Positions 18,827-26,955 of a stretch of DNA of 64,000 nt are shown here, piece by piece. Each line of letters begins with the position of its first letter. Within the stretch, counting starts at the first letter, position 1. Position numbers and translations under genes: made by a program. This DNA comes from Allorhodopirellula solitaria (GTDB lineage Bacteria; Planctomycetota; Planctomycetia; Pirellulales; Pirellulaceae). The notes under the pieces were generated by a model. That model searched no databases and was not told the DNA's origin. It was given only the letters and a program-made list of their open reading frames with translations. Where the stretch lies: contig NZ_SJPK01000009.1 of NCBI RefSeq assembly GCF_007859855.1, positions 176,636 to 240,635 of the forward strand. The letters are read 5' to 3'.

Positions 18827-18856
18827 TTGACACAATTACGCTGTTAGAGCTAAACT
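18827..18856 (+). promoter_or_regulatory. Candidate promoter of the toxin-antitoxin operon
   Basis: A consensus -35 TTGACA (18827-18832), an 18-base spacer and TAAACT (18851-18856) precede the antitoxin gene. A GGAGAA ribosome-binding site lies at 18863-18868, with the ATG at 18874. Confidence 0.5.
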
Positions 18857-18873
18857 GTGTTCGGAGAAAACTT

Positions 18874-19116
18874 ATGTCAACACAATCAATTCAGACCGAA
18901 CTTCGCGAATTCGTTCAGTTTGCTTCTCAGCGAGTGACGCGCGGTGAAGAGTGTTCTTCGTTGGAGGAACTCGTTCAACAATGGCGCAGTGACAGTGAGT
19001 ACACTGCAGCGGTGGCAGATGTACGGCACGGGACTGAAGCTGATGCCGTTGGCCAAGCGAAGCCTGTTGACGAAGCCTTTGCTGAGATACGCAACGATTT
19101 GGGCATGACCCCTTGA
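18874..19116 (+). CDS. Antitoxin of a type II toxin-antitoxin pair (80 aa)
   Basis: A small acidic protein (MSTQSIQTELREFVQFASQR at the start, then EECSSLEELVQQWRS and EAFAEIRNDLG). The pattern matches small helical antitoxins that precede ParE/RelE toxins, whose C-terminus wraps the toxin. It has a good ribosome-binding site and its own candidate promoter. Its stop overlaps the toxin start (TTGA), the usual translational coupling of such pairs. It sits between the two RAYT pseudogene copies. The exact antitoxin family was not identified. Confidence 0.75.
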   Translation: MSTQSIQTELREFVQFASQRVTRGEECSSLEELVQQWRSDSEYTAAVADVRHGTEADAVGQAKPVDEAFAEIRNDLGMTP

Positions 19117-19439
19117 GTCGCTTAGTTGAGATTCTGCCGCGAGCCACATCTCAACTTTACGAGTCGGCGTCTTGGTGGGCGGAGAACCACAGTGTTGCTC
19201 AAGCCGCTCGGTGGCTGTCTGGAATTGAGTCAGCGATACGGGCCCTCGCTGATACCGCACCCCGGCACCCACTCGCACCGGAGTCAGCCGCTTTCGATTT
19301 TCCGCTTCATCAAATGAACTTTGGCGTGTCGAGCAAATCAACGCATCGAGTTTTGTTTTCATTCGACGATGCTCGCGTGCTGGTTTTCGCAGTCCGCCAT
19401 CTATCGCAGTCTGATGTGTCATCCGACGACCTCGGATAA
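19113..19439 (+). CDS. RelE/ParE-family toxin (108 aa)
   Basis: The start is a TTG overlapping the antitoxin stop. The sequence follows the ParE/RelE fold: an N-terminal strand VEILPRATSQLYESASWW, a helix pair AQAARWLSGIESAIRALAD, the conserved turn TAPRHPLAPES, and C-terminal strands STHRVLFSFDDARVLVFAVR. Known members either poison gyrase (ParE) or cleave mRNA (RelE); which applies cannot be told from sequence alone. Length is normal for the family and no damage is visible. Confidence 0.85.
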   Translation: MSRLVEILPRATSQLYESASWWAENHSVAQAARWLSGIESAIRALADTAPRHPLAPESAAFDFPLHQMNFGVSSKSTHRVLFSFDDARVLVFAVRHLSQSDVSSDDLG

Positions 19440-19498
19440 CGACGTGGGATTGAACCTTTCGTTTAACCGCTTCGGCGAACTATCAACGTGCGAGACTA

Positions 19499-19684
19499 TC
19501 ATAGGTCTACGCTCGCTTCGGCCTGCGTGGTCGCTTTCATGACAGCCTGAAGATCTTTCCGATGCGTTTCGGTGAAGTAGACATCGAACGAGTTCCCAGC
19601 GAGGACGATCGTCAGACGTTCACCAACGAGACTAGCAAATTGCTCAGCGATCGCGTCCTTCGATTCGTTGACGTGTTGAACCAT
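19499..19684 (-). CDS. Small unrecognised ORF (61 aa)
   Basis: It reads from MVQHVNESKDAIAEQF to TTQAEASVDL with a plausible amphipathic composition (GERLTIVLAGNSFDVYFTE). It abuts the junction where RAYT copy 2 begins, so it may be the surviving end of a gene cut by that duplication. No family recognised and no clear ribosome-binding site. Confidence 0.3.
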   Translation of the reverse strand: MVQHVNESKDAIAEQFASLVGERLTIVLAGNSFDVYFTETHRKDLQAVMKATTQAEASVDL

Positions 19685-20413
19685 CGCAGGTTGTCCCATC
19701 AAACGGTAGGAAATCCGCAAACGGCTGAGTAGTTTCAGTTGGTGGATGCGGTTGTTGTGCCAGCGTATGGCGATGCGTGCCAATCGCGAAGATGAGCAAG
19801 CAGGTCGATTCTTTCAAGATCGATACCGCGCCACACGTCTCGCCGACGAAGCCTCGTTGCTGGCGTGTGCTGCCTAGGTGGACCTGAATCCATTTCGGGC
19901 GGCGATGGCCGAAACCCTCGAGGACCGTGATCATACATCGGTGCAAAGACGGATCGAGGGGTTGGTCGATGAAGCCTGCCTATCACGCGATGCGGGCGGT
20001 GATGCCAGCGACGGCGGTGGGGAGGCTCACGACGGGCGGAGCCATCGGTCGACAATTGTAGCCAGACGGCTCCGTCCGTCTGAGCTGATACGCATTGGTT
20101 GCTTACGACGGGCCGAGCCCATTTGCGACAAAGGACTCTTGGCGATGCCGATCGAGGATTACTTGAACTGCTGGACTGGACGGCCCGGCAGACCGCGCCC
20201 GGTAAGCGTGGCCGCACTCCAGCGAGTATCCCACCGATATTGATTCGTCTGGGACTGGACCGGGCGACTCGGTGTGAGTTGGTGAGCGACTTTGGGCGTT
20301 TGTTCTGCTGAGTGGCGGGACGTCCTGAATGTGTCGACTCGATGCGCTGCCATCGAACGCATCGCCGCTATCACCTCCGCCGCCGCGCCCGTGAACTGCT
20401 GACAACCGACTAG
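19680..20413 (+). pseudogene. RAYT / IS200-like transposase, copy 2, 5'-truncated
   Basis: This is a second copy of the element at 17606, starting about 120 codons into the gene, so the HUH motif is missing. It has the same in-frame TAG codons at the same places (19707 and 19875, 168 bases apart as in copy 1). The copies differ at scattered positions, several of them synonymous. One palindromic 76-bp unit interrupts it at 20029. The C-terminal part runs in another frame to a TAG at 20411-20413. Confidence 0.85.
20029..20115. repeat. REP-like palindromic unit inside RAYT copy 2
   Basis: A single 76-bp unit (20029-20104) matching those at 18315 and 18391, followed by the same partial unit that ends the array in copy 1. 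Confidence 0.85.
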
Positions 20414-20533
20414 CGGCTCCCACTCTTCTTCCCATGCAGAAATCGTCGGCGGAGAACCGAAATAGGAAAGGTGCGCACTGACGTCGGCTAGACAAGTTGA
20501 TCCGAGCGGCACTTGTTGCACGCGAGAGAGCTG

Positions 20534-20599
20534 ACAACTCGTCGACTCAGCCGCCATTGGCCGTTAGTTCAGTCAAGCCAGCATTGACTCGGTCGACAA
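20534..20599. repeat. 66-bp direct repeat, copy A (copy B at 21356-21421)
   Basis: Both copies run from ACAACTC through GTTAGTTCAGTCAAGCCAGC to GGTCGACAA, with only a few mismatches. They bracket the MITE-related segment. Confidence 0.85.
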
Positions 20600-21092
20600 A
20601 GTGCTCTGTCCCCCTGTCCCTTGTACACGACTCCACTGGCAACGAGGTGATGGCACACTACCGGTACTACTTGCCGGAGGATCGCGTGATTCTCCGTGAT
20701 CTGATCGAGCGTCTTCGGCGGCCACGACCAACGGCGCCTGTGGGATTACCATTCCGATGAACGGGAGCGGCGAAGTCTCGTTTTTTGAAAATTCAATATT
20801 CCTCTTCGCCGCCGGCTGATCGGCGACGTTCTGGCACGAAGTGACATCTTCGTGCTCGTACTCAGGCGTCAGCCGGTACTCGTACTCCTACTCGAGTCGG
20901 GGAACATCCGTGACCGAACCAATTTCTGCGACCACGATAGACTCGACGTTTATCGCCTCTCGATCGCGTATGTCGCATCGTCGTTCGCCGTCGCGAAGAA
21001 CTCAATGGCTGCCATCGTCATGCTCGCGACCCATGGCTCCGAACTGACCGTTCGATTTCGCTAAAAGCCAATCAATCACGCAGAGCGAAAGA

Positions 21093-21350
21093 ACTGGTTG
21101 CCTCCTGTTGATTACCCACGGGCTTGCTCCCCCCGTGTACTTGTCACACGCCGAAGCGACGTTTTGAAATTAGAAAGCCGCGGCATCGCCACAAGTTCCC
21201 CTGTCAGCATGTCTGGCAGGAAACCAATTCGACAAACTTTGCTATCATGCGGGGCAAGCCCACATGGGAGCGGGGTGAACGCTCCCGTCTTCTAATCGCA
21301 AAACGTAGATTCCTGTCAGGCAAGCTGACAGGAGATCTGGTTTTGTAGTG
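21093..21350. mobile_element. Diverged inverted copy of the interior of the 15001 MITE
   Basis: Read on the minus strand it follows the order of 15060-15320: hairpin CCTGTCAGCTTGCCTGACAG, the 'gcgggcttgccccgcatgat' region, hairpin CCTGCCAGACATGCTGACAG, the CACACGGG-type hairpin, and the end TGGGTAATCAACAGGAGGC. The terminal TGGTCTGTCAC repeats are absent, so it is a relic or a different subtype. Confidence 0.75.
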
Positions 21351-21462
21351 AATGAACAACTCATCGACTCGGCCGCCATCTGCCGTTAGTTCAGTCAAGC
21401 CAGCATTGACTCGGTCGACAACGCTGACCTACGGCTATTTTCTATCATCCCTTTCGGGATAC

Positions 21463-23979
21463 TTAGGGGGACTTTTCTTCGCTGGCGAATTCCTCAATCG
21501 CCTGGCGAGTCTGAACGACGAACGGATGCGACGCCAACTCGGAGTCGATCGCGTCCAGATCTGCCAGCGCGGTCGCGATGGCTTCCCGCTCAAGTTCCGT
21601 GTGGTGCTCGCGTCGATGCACCTCGGCGAGACTGCGGTACAGCAGCGCTCGCCAGCATCGATGGGGCATGCTGTTGGGTGACGCATCGATCAGGGACGAT
21701 TGAATCGAGATCGCCTTCTCGAGCCGTTCTAGCGAGATTGAGTCATTCCCCTGCATGCGAGCAAGGTTGGATAGCTTGTGCAGGATGTGAACTTCGGAGA
21801 CTGCAAAGAGTGCTGTCTCGGGATTGCTGGATCGAAGCGGTCGCAACTCCCTCAGTGCGTGATGCAGTCGCTCTTGAGCTTCTTGGATCGATCGTTGCGA
21901 ACCGATCTGTCGTCTCAAGTTGACGCTAGCGAGAGTTTCCACCAGGGCAAAGCGAATGCGAGAGTCGTCCGGTGTTTGGGCAAGTCGTTCCTGTAGGATT
22001 TCGATTGCCGAGAGCAACTCGGACCTTCGAACCACAGGCCGTTTTGCTCGTCGCGACTCGATCAGGTGAATCCGAGCCCGCAGCACGGCGACCTCACCAG
22101 CGTCCTGGGTTGATGGATTCCATTCGTCGAGAATCGCCTTGCCCGCTGCCAATCGATCCCGCTGGATTCGTGATGAAACTGGCGAATCGATCTGATGGCG
22201 ACGGCGTTGGGCAGGCGGATCACCGAGTGAAACGTAGGCATTGGCGAGCTGGAGCGTGACTCGCTCGTCTGGATCGGAGACCGCTTCGCCGACTTCGATC
22301 GCCATGCCGTAGGCTTCATCCGATTTTTCGTACTCCAGTTCCGACGCGTAGACCTTGCCGAGCTCGTTGTGCAGACGAACGAGGAGGAGTTGTTTCTCGC
22401 CGATCGGCAAACCTGCCAGATCACCACGTCTCTCCAAAAGAGCGACACTCTCTTTGAGCGTTTTGATCGCGATATCGGTCCGTCCGAGTTGTTGTTGAAT
22501 CTGTGCCAGCCGAAGGCTCGCTTGGGTCATCTGCTCGACAATATCCGGACGCGTAGGAGACTGGTTGGCAAGCCGCTCGTAGAGCGGCTGGATGCTCTCG
22601 AGCACCCGGGCGGCATGCGGCGACGGATTCAGTAGAAATTGCGTCGCATCGAGCTCTCCCATATCCATATCCCCCATCGCCGACGCTGGCACGGAAACCA
22701 CGTCCACGACGCCATCGAGTGATCGCAGAGCGAGATCGACGGTTTGCTCAGCCTGCGTGAGGGCGTCGGTGGTCCGCTCGTTGGCCGCAGATGTCATTGC
22801 AAACCCGACCGACGATGCGGTGGTTGCTGCCAACATCGAGGCAATGGCGATGCCCGAGACTCCAGCGAGCTTTGGGTTGCGGCGACACCAACGAACGAAC
22901 CGCTGAAACGCAGTCGTACGGCGAGCGAGAATCGGCTCATCGGACAAGAAGCGATGCAGGTCATCTCGTAGATCGGATGCGGATTGATATCGATGGACCG
23001 GGTCAGGACTCATCGCTTTGGCGACGATCGTCTGCAAATCGGTAGAAACGTCCGGGCGAACGCTCTTGAGCGGTTTGACGAGCTGATGCTTGATGGCTTC
23101 GGGCAACTGTTGTGGGGTAAGGTTCTCGAACGCGGGAGAACCTGCCAACATTTCATAGAGCGTCACCCCCAGTCCATAGACGTCGCATTGCTCGTTGGAC
23201 CGACCTTGGAACCGCTCCGGGGCCATGTAGCGAGGGCTTCCGCTGAGCGTTTGCGTCATGGTCGGGTCGTCTTGCGTGTTCCGGGCAAGTCCGAAATCGG
23301 TCAATTGCGCGAGGCCTTCTCCATCGATCAGAATATTCGCGGGCTTCACGTCGCGATGAAGCACGCCGTTGGCGTGCGCGTAGGCAAGTCCGTCAGCAAT
23401 CTCGGCAGCGGTCCTAGCAGCGGTGCGACCATCCAGTGGCGATTCCTCAGCTGCGATCTGCTTCTCGAGCGAAACGCCTCGAACGAGTTGCATCACCAAG
23501 TAGTGCGTACCATCGCATTGGCCAATGCCGAAGATCGGCACGATGTTGGAATGGTGCATCGCCGCCGCCGTGCTGGCTTCGTGCTGGAATCGCTGCAGAG
23601 CGTCCTCTTCCAACAGAGACTGTTTCGGCAAGACCTTGATCGCGACGCTGCGGCCAAGCGACTCTTGCTCGGCTTCGTAAACGATCCCCATGCCACCCCG
23701 GCCAATTTCGCGCACCAGCCGGAAATCACCGAGCCTTTCCAGTGTTCGTCCAGCGAGTGTTGCCCTGCCGTCACTGCCAGATTGCTGGTCCACCTTGACC
23801 TTTTCGACCGATAACACCAGCGGGAAAATCCGCCGAATCGGCTCGCTCCAATCGGGATGACGATTGGCGTATTCTTCCACGGTAGGGCGTTCGCCGTTGC
23901 GATAACGGGCCACAAAATCGCTGGCCAAAACATCCACTGATGAATAGGTGTCGTCGTCGATTGCGTCGGGTAATTGCAT
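21463..23979 (-). CDS. Membrane-anchored serine/threonine protein kinase with C-terminal TPR-like region
   Basis: An 838-residue protein. Residues about 75-335 are a Hanks-type kinase: glycine loop IGRGGMGIVYEA, catalytic Lys in VAIKVLP, HRDVKPANIL catalytic loop, DFGLA metal-binding motif and APERFQG activation segment, all intact. A single transmembrane helix (LAGVSGIAIASMLAATTASS) lies near residue 365. The outer part (about 400-838) is helical with TPR-like pairs (KTLKESVALLERRG, YEKSDEAYGMAIEVGEAV). Planctomycete kinases of this type are often genetically linked to ECF sigma factors, as here. The signal sensed is unknown. Confidence 0.93.
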   Translation of the reverse strand: MQLPDAIDDDTYSSVDVLASDFVARYRNGERPTVEEYANRHPDWSEPIRRIFPLVLSVEKVKVDQQSGSDGRATLAGRTLERLGDFRLVREIGRGGMGIVYEAEQESLGRSVAIKVLPKQSLLEEDALQRFQHEASTAAAMHHSNIVPIFGIGQCDGTHYLVMQLVRGVSLEKQIAAEESPLDGRTAARTAAEIADGLAYAHANGVLHRDVKPANILIDGEGLAQLTDFGLARNTQDDPTMTQTLSGSPRYMAPERFQGRSNEQCDVYGLGVTLYEMLAGSPAFENLTPQQLPEAIKHQLVKPLKSVRPDVSTDLQTIVAKAMSPDPVHRYQSASDLRDDLHRFLSDEPILARRTTAFQRFVRWCRRNPKLAGVSGIAIASMLAATTASSVGFAMTSAANERTTDALTQAEQTVDLALRSLDGVVDVVSVPASAMGDMDMGELDATQFLLNPSPHAARVLESIQPLYERLANQSPTRPDIVEQMTQASLRLAQIQQQLGRTDIAIKTLKESVALLERRGDLAGLPIGEKQLLLVRLHNELGKVYASELEYEKSDEAYGMAIEVGEAVSDPDERVTLQLANAYVSLGDPPAQRRRHQIDSPVSSRIQRDRLAAGKAILDEWNPSTQDAGEVAVLRARIHLIESRRAKRPVVRRSELLSAIEILQERLAQTPDDSRIRFALVETLASVNLRRQIGSQRSIQEAQERLHHALRELRPLRSSNPETALFAVSEVHILHKLSNLARMQGNDSISLERLEKAISIQSSLIDASPNSMPHRCWRALLYRSLAEVHRREHHTELEREAIATALADLDAIDSELASHPFVVQTRQAIEEFASEEKSP

Positions 23980-24094
23980 GCCGCGTCACAGGAGAGTGAA
24001 GGAACCTGAAAGCAAAACCGGCCGACCGGGAGAGGCTCGTCAACGGGTCCAAGTTCTCGTAAGTGTAGTGAAGTTCATCGTGTTTGGACGATTT

Positions 24095-26149
24095 CTACCG
24101 GCCCGCGGGCCGCTGGTCGGCGCGTCCGCCCGACCTCTGGCCCGCTCCCAAGCGGCCTTGGCCTCCCTGACGGGCGCTACCGCGGCCACCGGGAAAATGG
24201 CTGCGCCCATTGACCATGCCAGCCGATTCGTCTTCGTCCAACCAGACCGTGAACTCCTGTTGCACCGATTGGCACCAACCCTTCTCTTTATTGCACGCGA
24301 AGTACTGGAGCTTCACCGAGATCGGTTTGCCCGCTTCCCAATTCTGCACGTCGACCAGGAACTCGCGTGGCTCGTTATCCGATTCCACCTCCAAACGCTT
24401 TGACTGACCTGTTGCGGGTGAGACCGTCGCACCTTCGGCAACGATCTTGTACTCCGGAGGGCTGGCCAAATTGTTCCAGCTTGCTCCCAGCACAGGGTCT
24501 TGGCGGAACCCAAGATACAGTTTGCCAGTTCCGGTCTCGATCAATTGTTGGTCTGCCTCGGGTCGTAGTTTGGCATAACGATTGGTCTGCGTAAAATTAT
24601 CGGAGCGCAGTGCGGCGACGGGACTACTTTCCCCGCCCGACTCGACACGCAATGGAACCGCTTTCCCTTCCACGCTCACTCGCTCCATGAGCATGTCATT
24701 ACGGGACGTGAGGTGGCGTTCGAAACGGGGCAGGTTCAAGTCATCGGTGGTCGTTAGCGTTGCTGGCTTGCCGACCAAGGTCTCCAGCGATTCGCGAAGA
24801 CTCGAGCCACGTCCCCATGACTCCCGATGCACCACCTTGCCCTCCCGGTCGAACACGAACTGAGAGTTCGGAGTCAAGACAAAATAGGTCTTCAGCTTAT
24901 TTTCCATCGTATCAGTCAGCCACGGGATTTCGGTCTGCAGCAGCTCCTCGGCATGTTCGACTTGAGCAAAGCGATCCTCGATCGAAGACGGCTGCACGAA
25001 CCCCCAATTCTCTGGGTGGGTGAGGGATTGATATAGAAAGTAGAAATCAACACCTCGATCCTGGAAGTCACGAGCGACCGCTTCAATCTCGGGATAGGAA
25101 TTTCGGTATTCGGGGCATGTTAAGCAGCCACCGACGATCACCGTGTACTTCGACTCGAAGATGCTATTGATGGGCACGAGTTCCTGATCGACGTTGTAGA
25201 CCTGGAGATCGGCCGGCAACTCGGATCCGATGGGGAATTTCTCTTTGAATTCTGTGTCACGAGGACGCTCGCGATCACGGGGCCGACCACCCCGTGAGGC
25301 TTGCCCCTCCTGAGTTCCCCGTTGAGCGGGCGCGTTGACGGGAACATCGTCGGTCGGATTCAATTGATTGCGTCGAAACTGCTTCGCCAGCGCGAGTCGC
25401 TCGGCTTCGTCGAGCATGCCATTCTTGTCGGCGTCCGCAATCGCGAAGGCTTTGTGCATGTGCTCAGGGAGTTCAGACTTCGCCAGCATGCCGTCCTGAT
25501 TCTCGTCGAAGGACATCAGCTGCTCGGCAAAGGCCGCGTCCTCTTGAGCCGGATCGCCGCCACGGCCACCGCCTCCACCACCGCCGCCGGGGCGTCCACC
25601 AACGCCTCCACCGCCGCGTGCACCGCCGCCAGCTCCACCACCGCGTGGGCCACCGCCACCGGGACGCCCACCACCGGCGACATCGCCAGCTCCAGGACGC
25701 CCACCGCGGGCGGCACCGCCACCGCCGGGACGTCCACCTCCACCGGGTTGGCCACGTTGCATCCCGCCTTGCTGTGCTCCGCGTCCGCGTTCTTGTCGCT
25801 CAGCCGATCCGCCCGCTCCGGCGGGTCGCAACTCTTCTCCGGTCAGCTTCCCATCGCGATTGCGATCGAGATTTCGCAGCGTTGTGGCGGCCTCATCCAT
25901 CTCGCTAGAAGAAACTTCGCCATCGCCGTCGGCATCAAAAAATCGAAGGAGCGGGGACATCGGTTGTGTTCGTGTTTCACCCGAACCTTGCCCGCGCGGG
26001 CCACCACGACCGCCCGGTCCACCCGGCCCGCCGCCCTGCCGGCCTGCCCCTTGACCGCCTCGCCCGCCCGGGGGCTGTGCGTTGGCGAGAGAATGGTTCG
26101 ACAACCAAAACAATGCGCAGAAAACAGTGAGTAACGATAGACGCTTCAT
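24095..26149 (-). CDS. Secreted EF-hand protein with iodothyronine-deiodinase-like redoxin domain and Gly-rich linker
   Basis: A 684-residue protein. The ATG at 26149 directly precedes a signal peptide (MKRLSLLTVFCALFWL, cleavage after NAQ); upstream ATGs would run into the sigma-factor gene. Two EF-hand loops (DADGDGEVSSSEM, DRNRDGKLTGEEL) are followed by about 100 residues of Gly/Arg/Pro repeats, then two more EF-hands (DENQDGMLAKSEL, DADKNGMLDEAER). A thioredoxin-fold domain from about residue 320 contains VGGCLTCPEYR, with Cys where animal deiodinases have selenocysteine. A later region has ACNKEKGWCQ, reminiscent of the DsbD N-terminal domain. A calcium-binding extracytoplasmic redox role is inferred. 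Confidence 0.82.
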   Translation of the reverse strand: MKRLSLLTVFCALFWLSNHSLANAQPPGGRGGQGAGRQGGGPGGPGGRGGPRGQGSGETRTQPMSPLLRFFDADGDGEVSSSEMDEAATTLRNLDRNRDGKLTGEELRPAGAGGSAERQERGRGAQQGGMQRGQPGGGGRPGGGGAARGGRPGAGDVAGGGRPGGGGPRGGGAGGGARGGGGVGGRPGGGGGGGGRGGDPAQEDAAFAEQLMSFDENQDGMLAKSELPEHMHKAFAIADADKNGMLDEAERLALAKQFRRNQLNPTDDVPVNAPAQRGTQEGQASRGGRPRDRERPRDTEFKEKFPIGSELPADLQVYNVDQELVPINSIFESKYTVIVGGCLTCPEYRNSYPEIEAVARDFQDRGVDFYFLYQSLTHPENWGFVQPSSIEDRFAQVEHAEELLQTEIPWLTDTMENKLKTYFVLTPNSQFVFDREGKVVHRESWGRGSSLRESLETLVGKPATLTTTDDLNLPRFERHLTSRNDMLMERVSVEGKAVPLRVESGGESSPVAALRSDNFTQTNRYAKLRPEADQQLIETGTGKLYLGFRQDPVLGASWNNLASPPEYKIVAEGATVSPATGQSKRLEVESDNEPREFLVDVQNWEAGKPISVKLQYFACNKEKGWCQSVQQEFTVWLDEDESAGMVNGRSHFPGGRGSARQGGQGRLGAGQRSGGRADQRPAGR

Positions 26150-26243
26150 GATCGGTTCCATAGGCGTTTGAATGAGAGGGGTTGCCTTGGTGAAACCCCG
26201 CCGCTGGCGAGGATCTACAGATAAATCACGAATTGTTTTCAAA

Positions 26244-26861
26244 TCACGGGGTCTCAATCTTTTCCAGGACCGATCGCAGGCGTTCGAGCGCCCGCACGTA
26301 GCGAATGCTGGCGGCCTTGGACGTGATCCCAAGCTCCGTCGCCACTTCGCTGTTGGTGAGTTCTTCGAAGTGACGCAAAGCGACGACTTCGCGGTCGATC
26401 TCGCTCATTCCCTGCAGCGCCCGCTGGATCTCGGCGATCAACTCTCCCTTCACCGCCACTTGGCTGGGCGACGTCAGATGCGCAACGAAACGTCGGGATA
26501 GGCACAACGAAGTGTCACCCCCGAGTGTCCCCTCACGGGGACTCGATTCACGGCGTGCCGACCGCGATTCGGTGGCCAAGTGTCGGCGGTGAACCCGGCT
26601 GAGTGTTTGCCCGGTGACCAGCCGTAACCAAAGAAACAATGACGGGAAATCGCCTTCCACATAGTGAGTTAGCCGCTTCTCGGCATCCAAATAGACCTCC
26701 TGCAAAACGTCATCAGCATCCACGCGAGCCCGCACCTGATCGCTGAGCCGAAAATGGACGATCTGCCACAACCGGGGTCGATGGTACGAGAAGGCATCGG
26801 CAAACAGCGACAAATCGCCCTGTTTGAGTTGCTGCTCGATATCTCCAACGCTGGTATTCAC
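26244..26861 (-). CDS. ECF-type RNA polymerase sigma factor
   Basis: A 205-residue protein with sigma region 2 (VDADDVLQEVYLDAEKRL, residues about 45-65) and region 4 (EIDREVVALRHFEELTNSEV, then a helix-turn-helix ELGITSKAASIRYVRALERL at about 175-195). No region 3 or sigma-1 is present, as in ECF factors. It resembles the planctomycete-expanded ECF group often adjacent to Ser/Thr kinases. No anti-sigma gene is visible. It lies upstream of the EF-hand protein and kinase genes on the same strand and is divergent from the sulfatase-YHYH gene with a 94-base gap. Confidence 0.92.
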   Translation of the reverse strand: MNTSVGDIEQQLKQGDLSLFADAFSYHRPRLWQIVHFRLSDQVRARVDADDVLQEVYLDAEKRLTHYVEGDFPSLFLWLRLVTGQTLSRVHRRHLATESRSARRESSPREGTLGGDTSLCLSRRFVAHLTSPSQVAVKGELIAEIQRALQGMSEIDREVVALRHFEELTNSEVATELGITSKAASIRYVRALERLRSVLEKIETP

Positions 26862-26955
26862 AAAAAAGATTCGGTTGGTGTGTAGATTGTCGACAACGCT
26901 GGGGTTTCAGAACGGATGCCAAACGCTCATCCCATTGTATCTGAGGCCAACCCGA

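Larger units (their letters stand above)
20414..21462. other. Repeat-rich non-coding region
   Basis: No credible gene. It contains a 66-bp direct repeat (20534-20599 and 21356-21421), a diverged inverted copy of the MITE interior (21093-21350) and a CGTACTCGTACTCCTACTCG low-complexity tract near 20876. A short open stretch near 20640-20760 shows no family signature. Confidence 0.55.

Noticed and set aside
20497..20760. 87-aa ORF in the repeat region
   Set aside because: Its first half is the 66-bp direct repeat, which recurs in a non-coding context at 21356, so coding is unlikely.
25301..26134. 277-aa plus-strand ORF opposite the EF-hand gene
   Set aside because: It is the antisense shadow of the Gly-rich low-complexity region (Thr/Ala repeats) and has no family match.
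26164..26332. N-terminal extension of the EF-hand protein
   Set aside because: The in-frame extension overlaps the ECF sigma gene and lacks a signal peptide; the ATG at 26149 starts a clean signal sequence.
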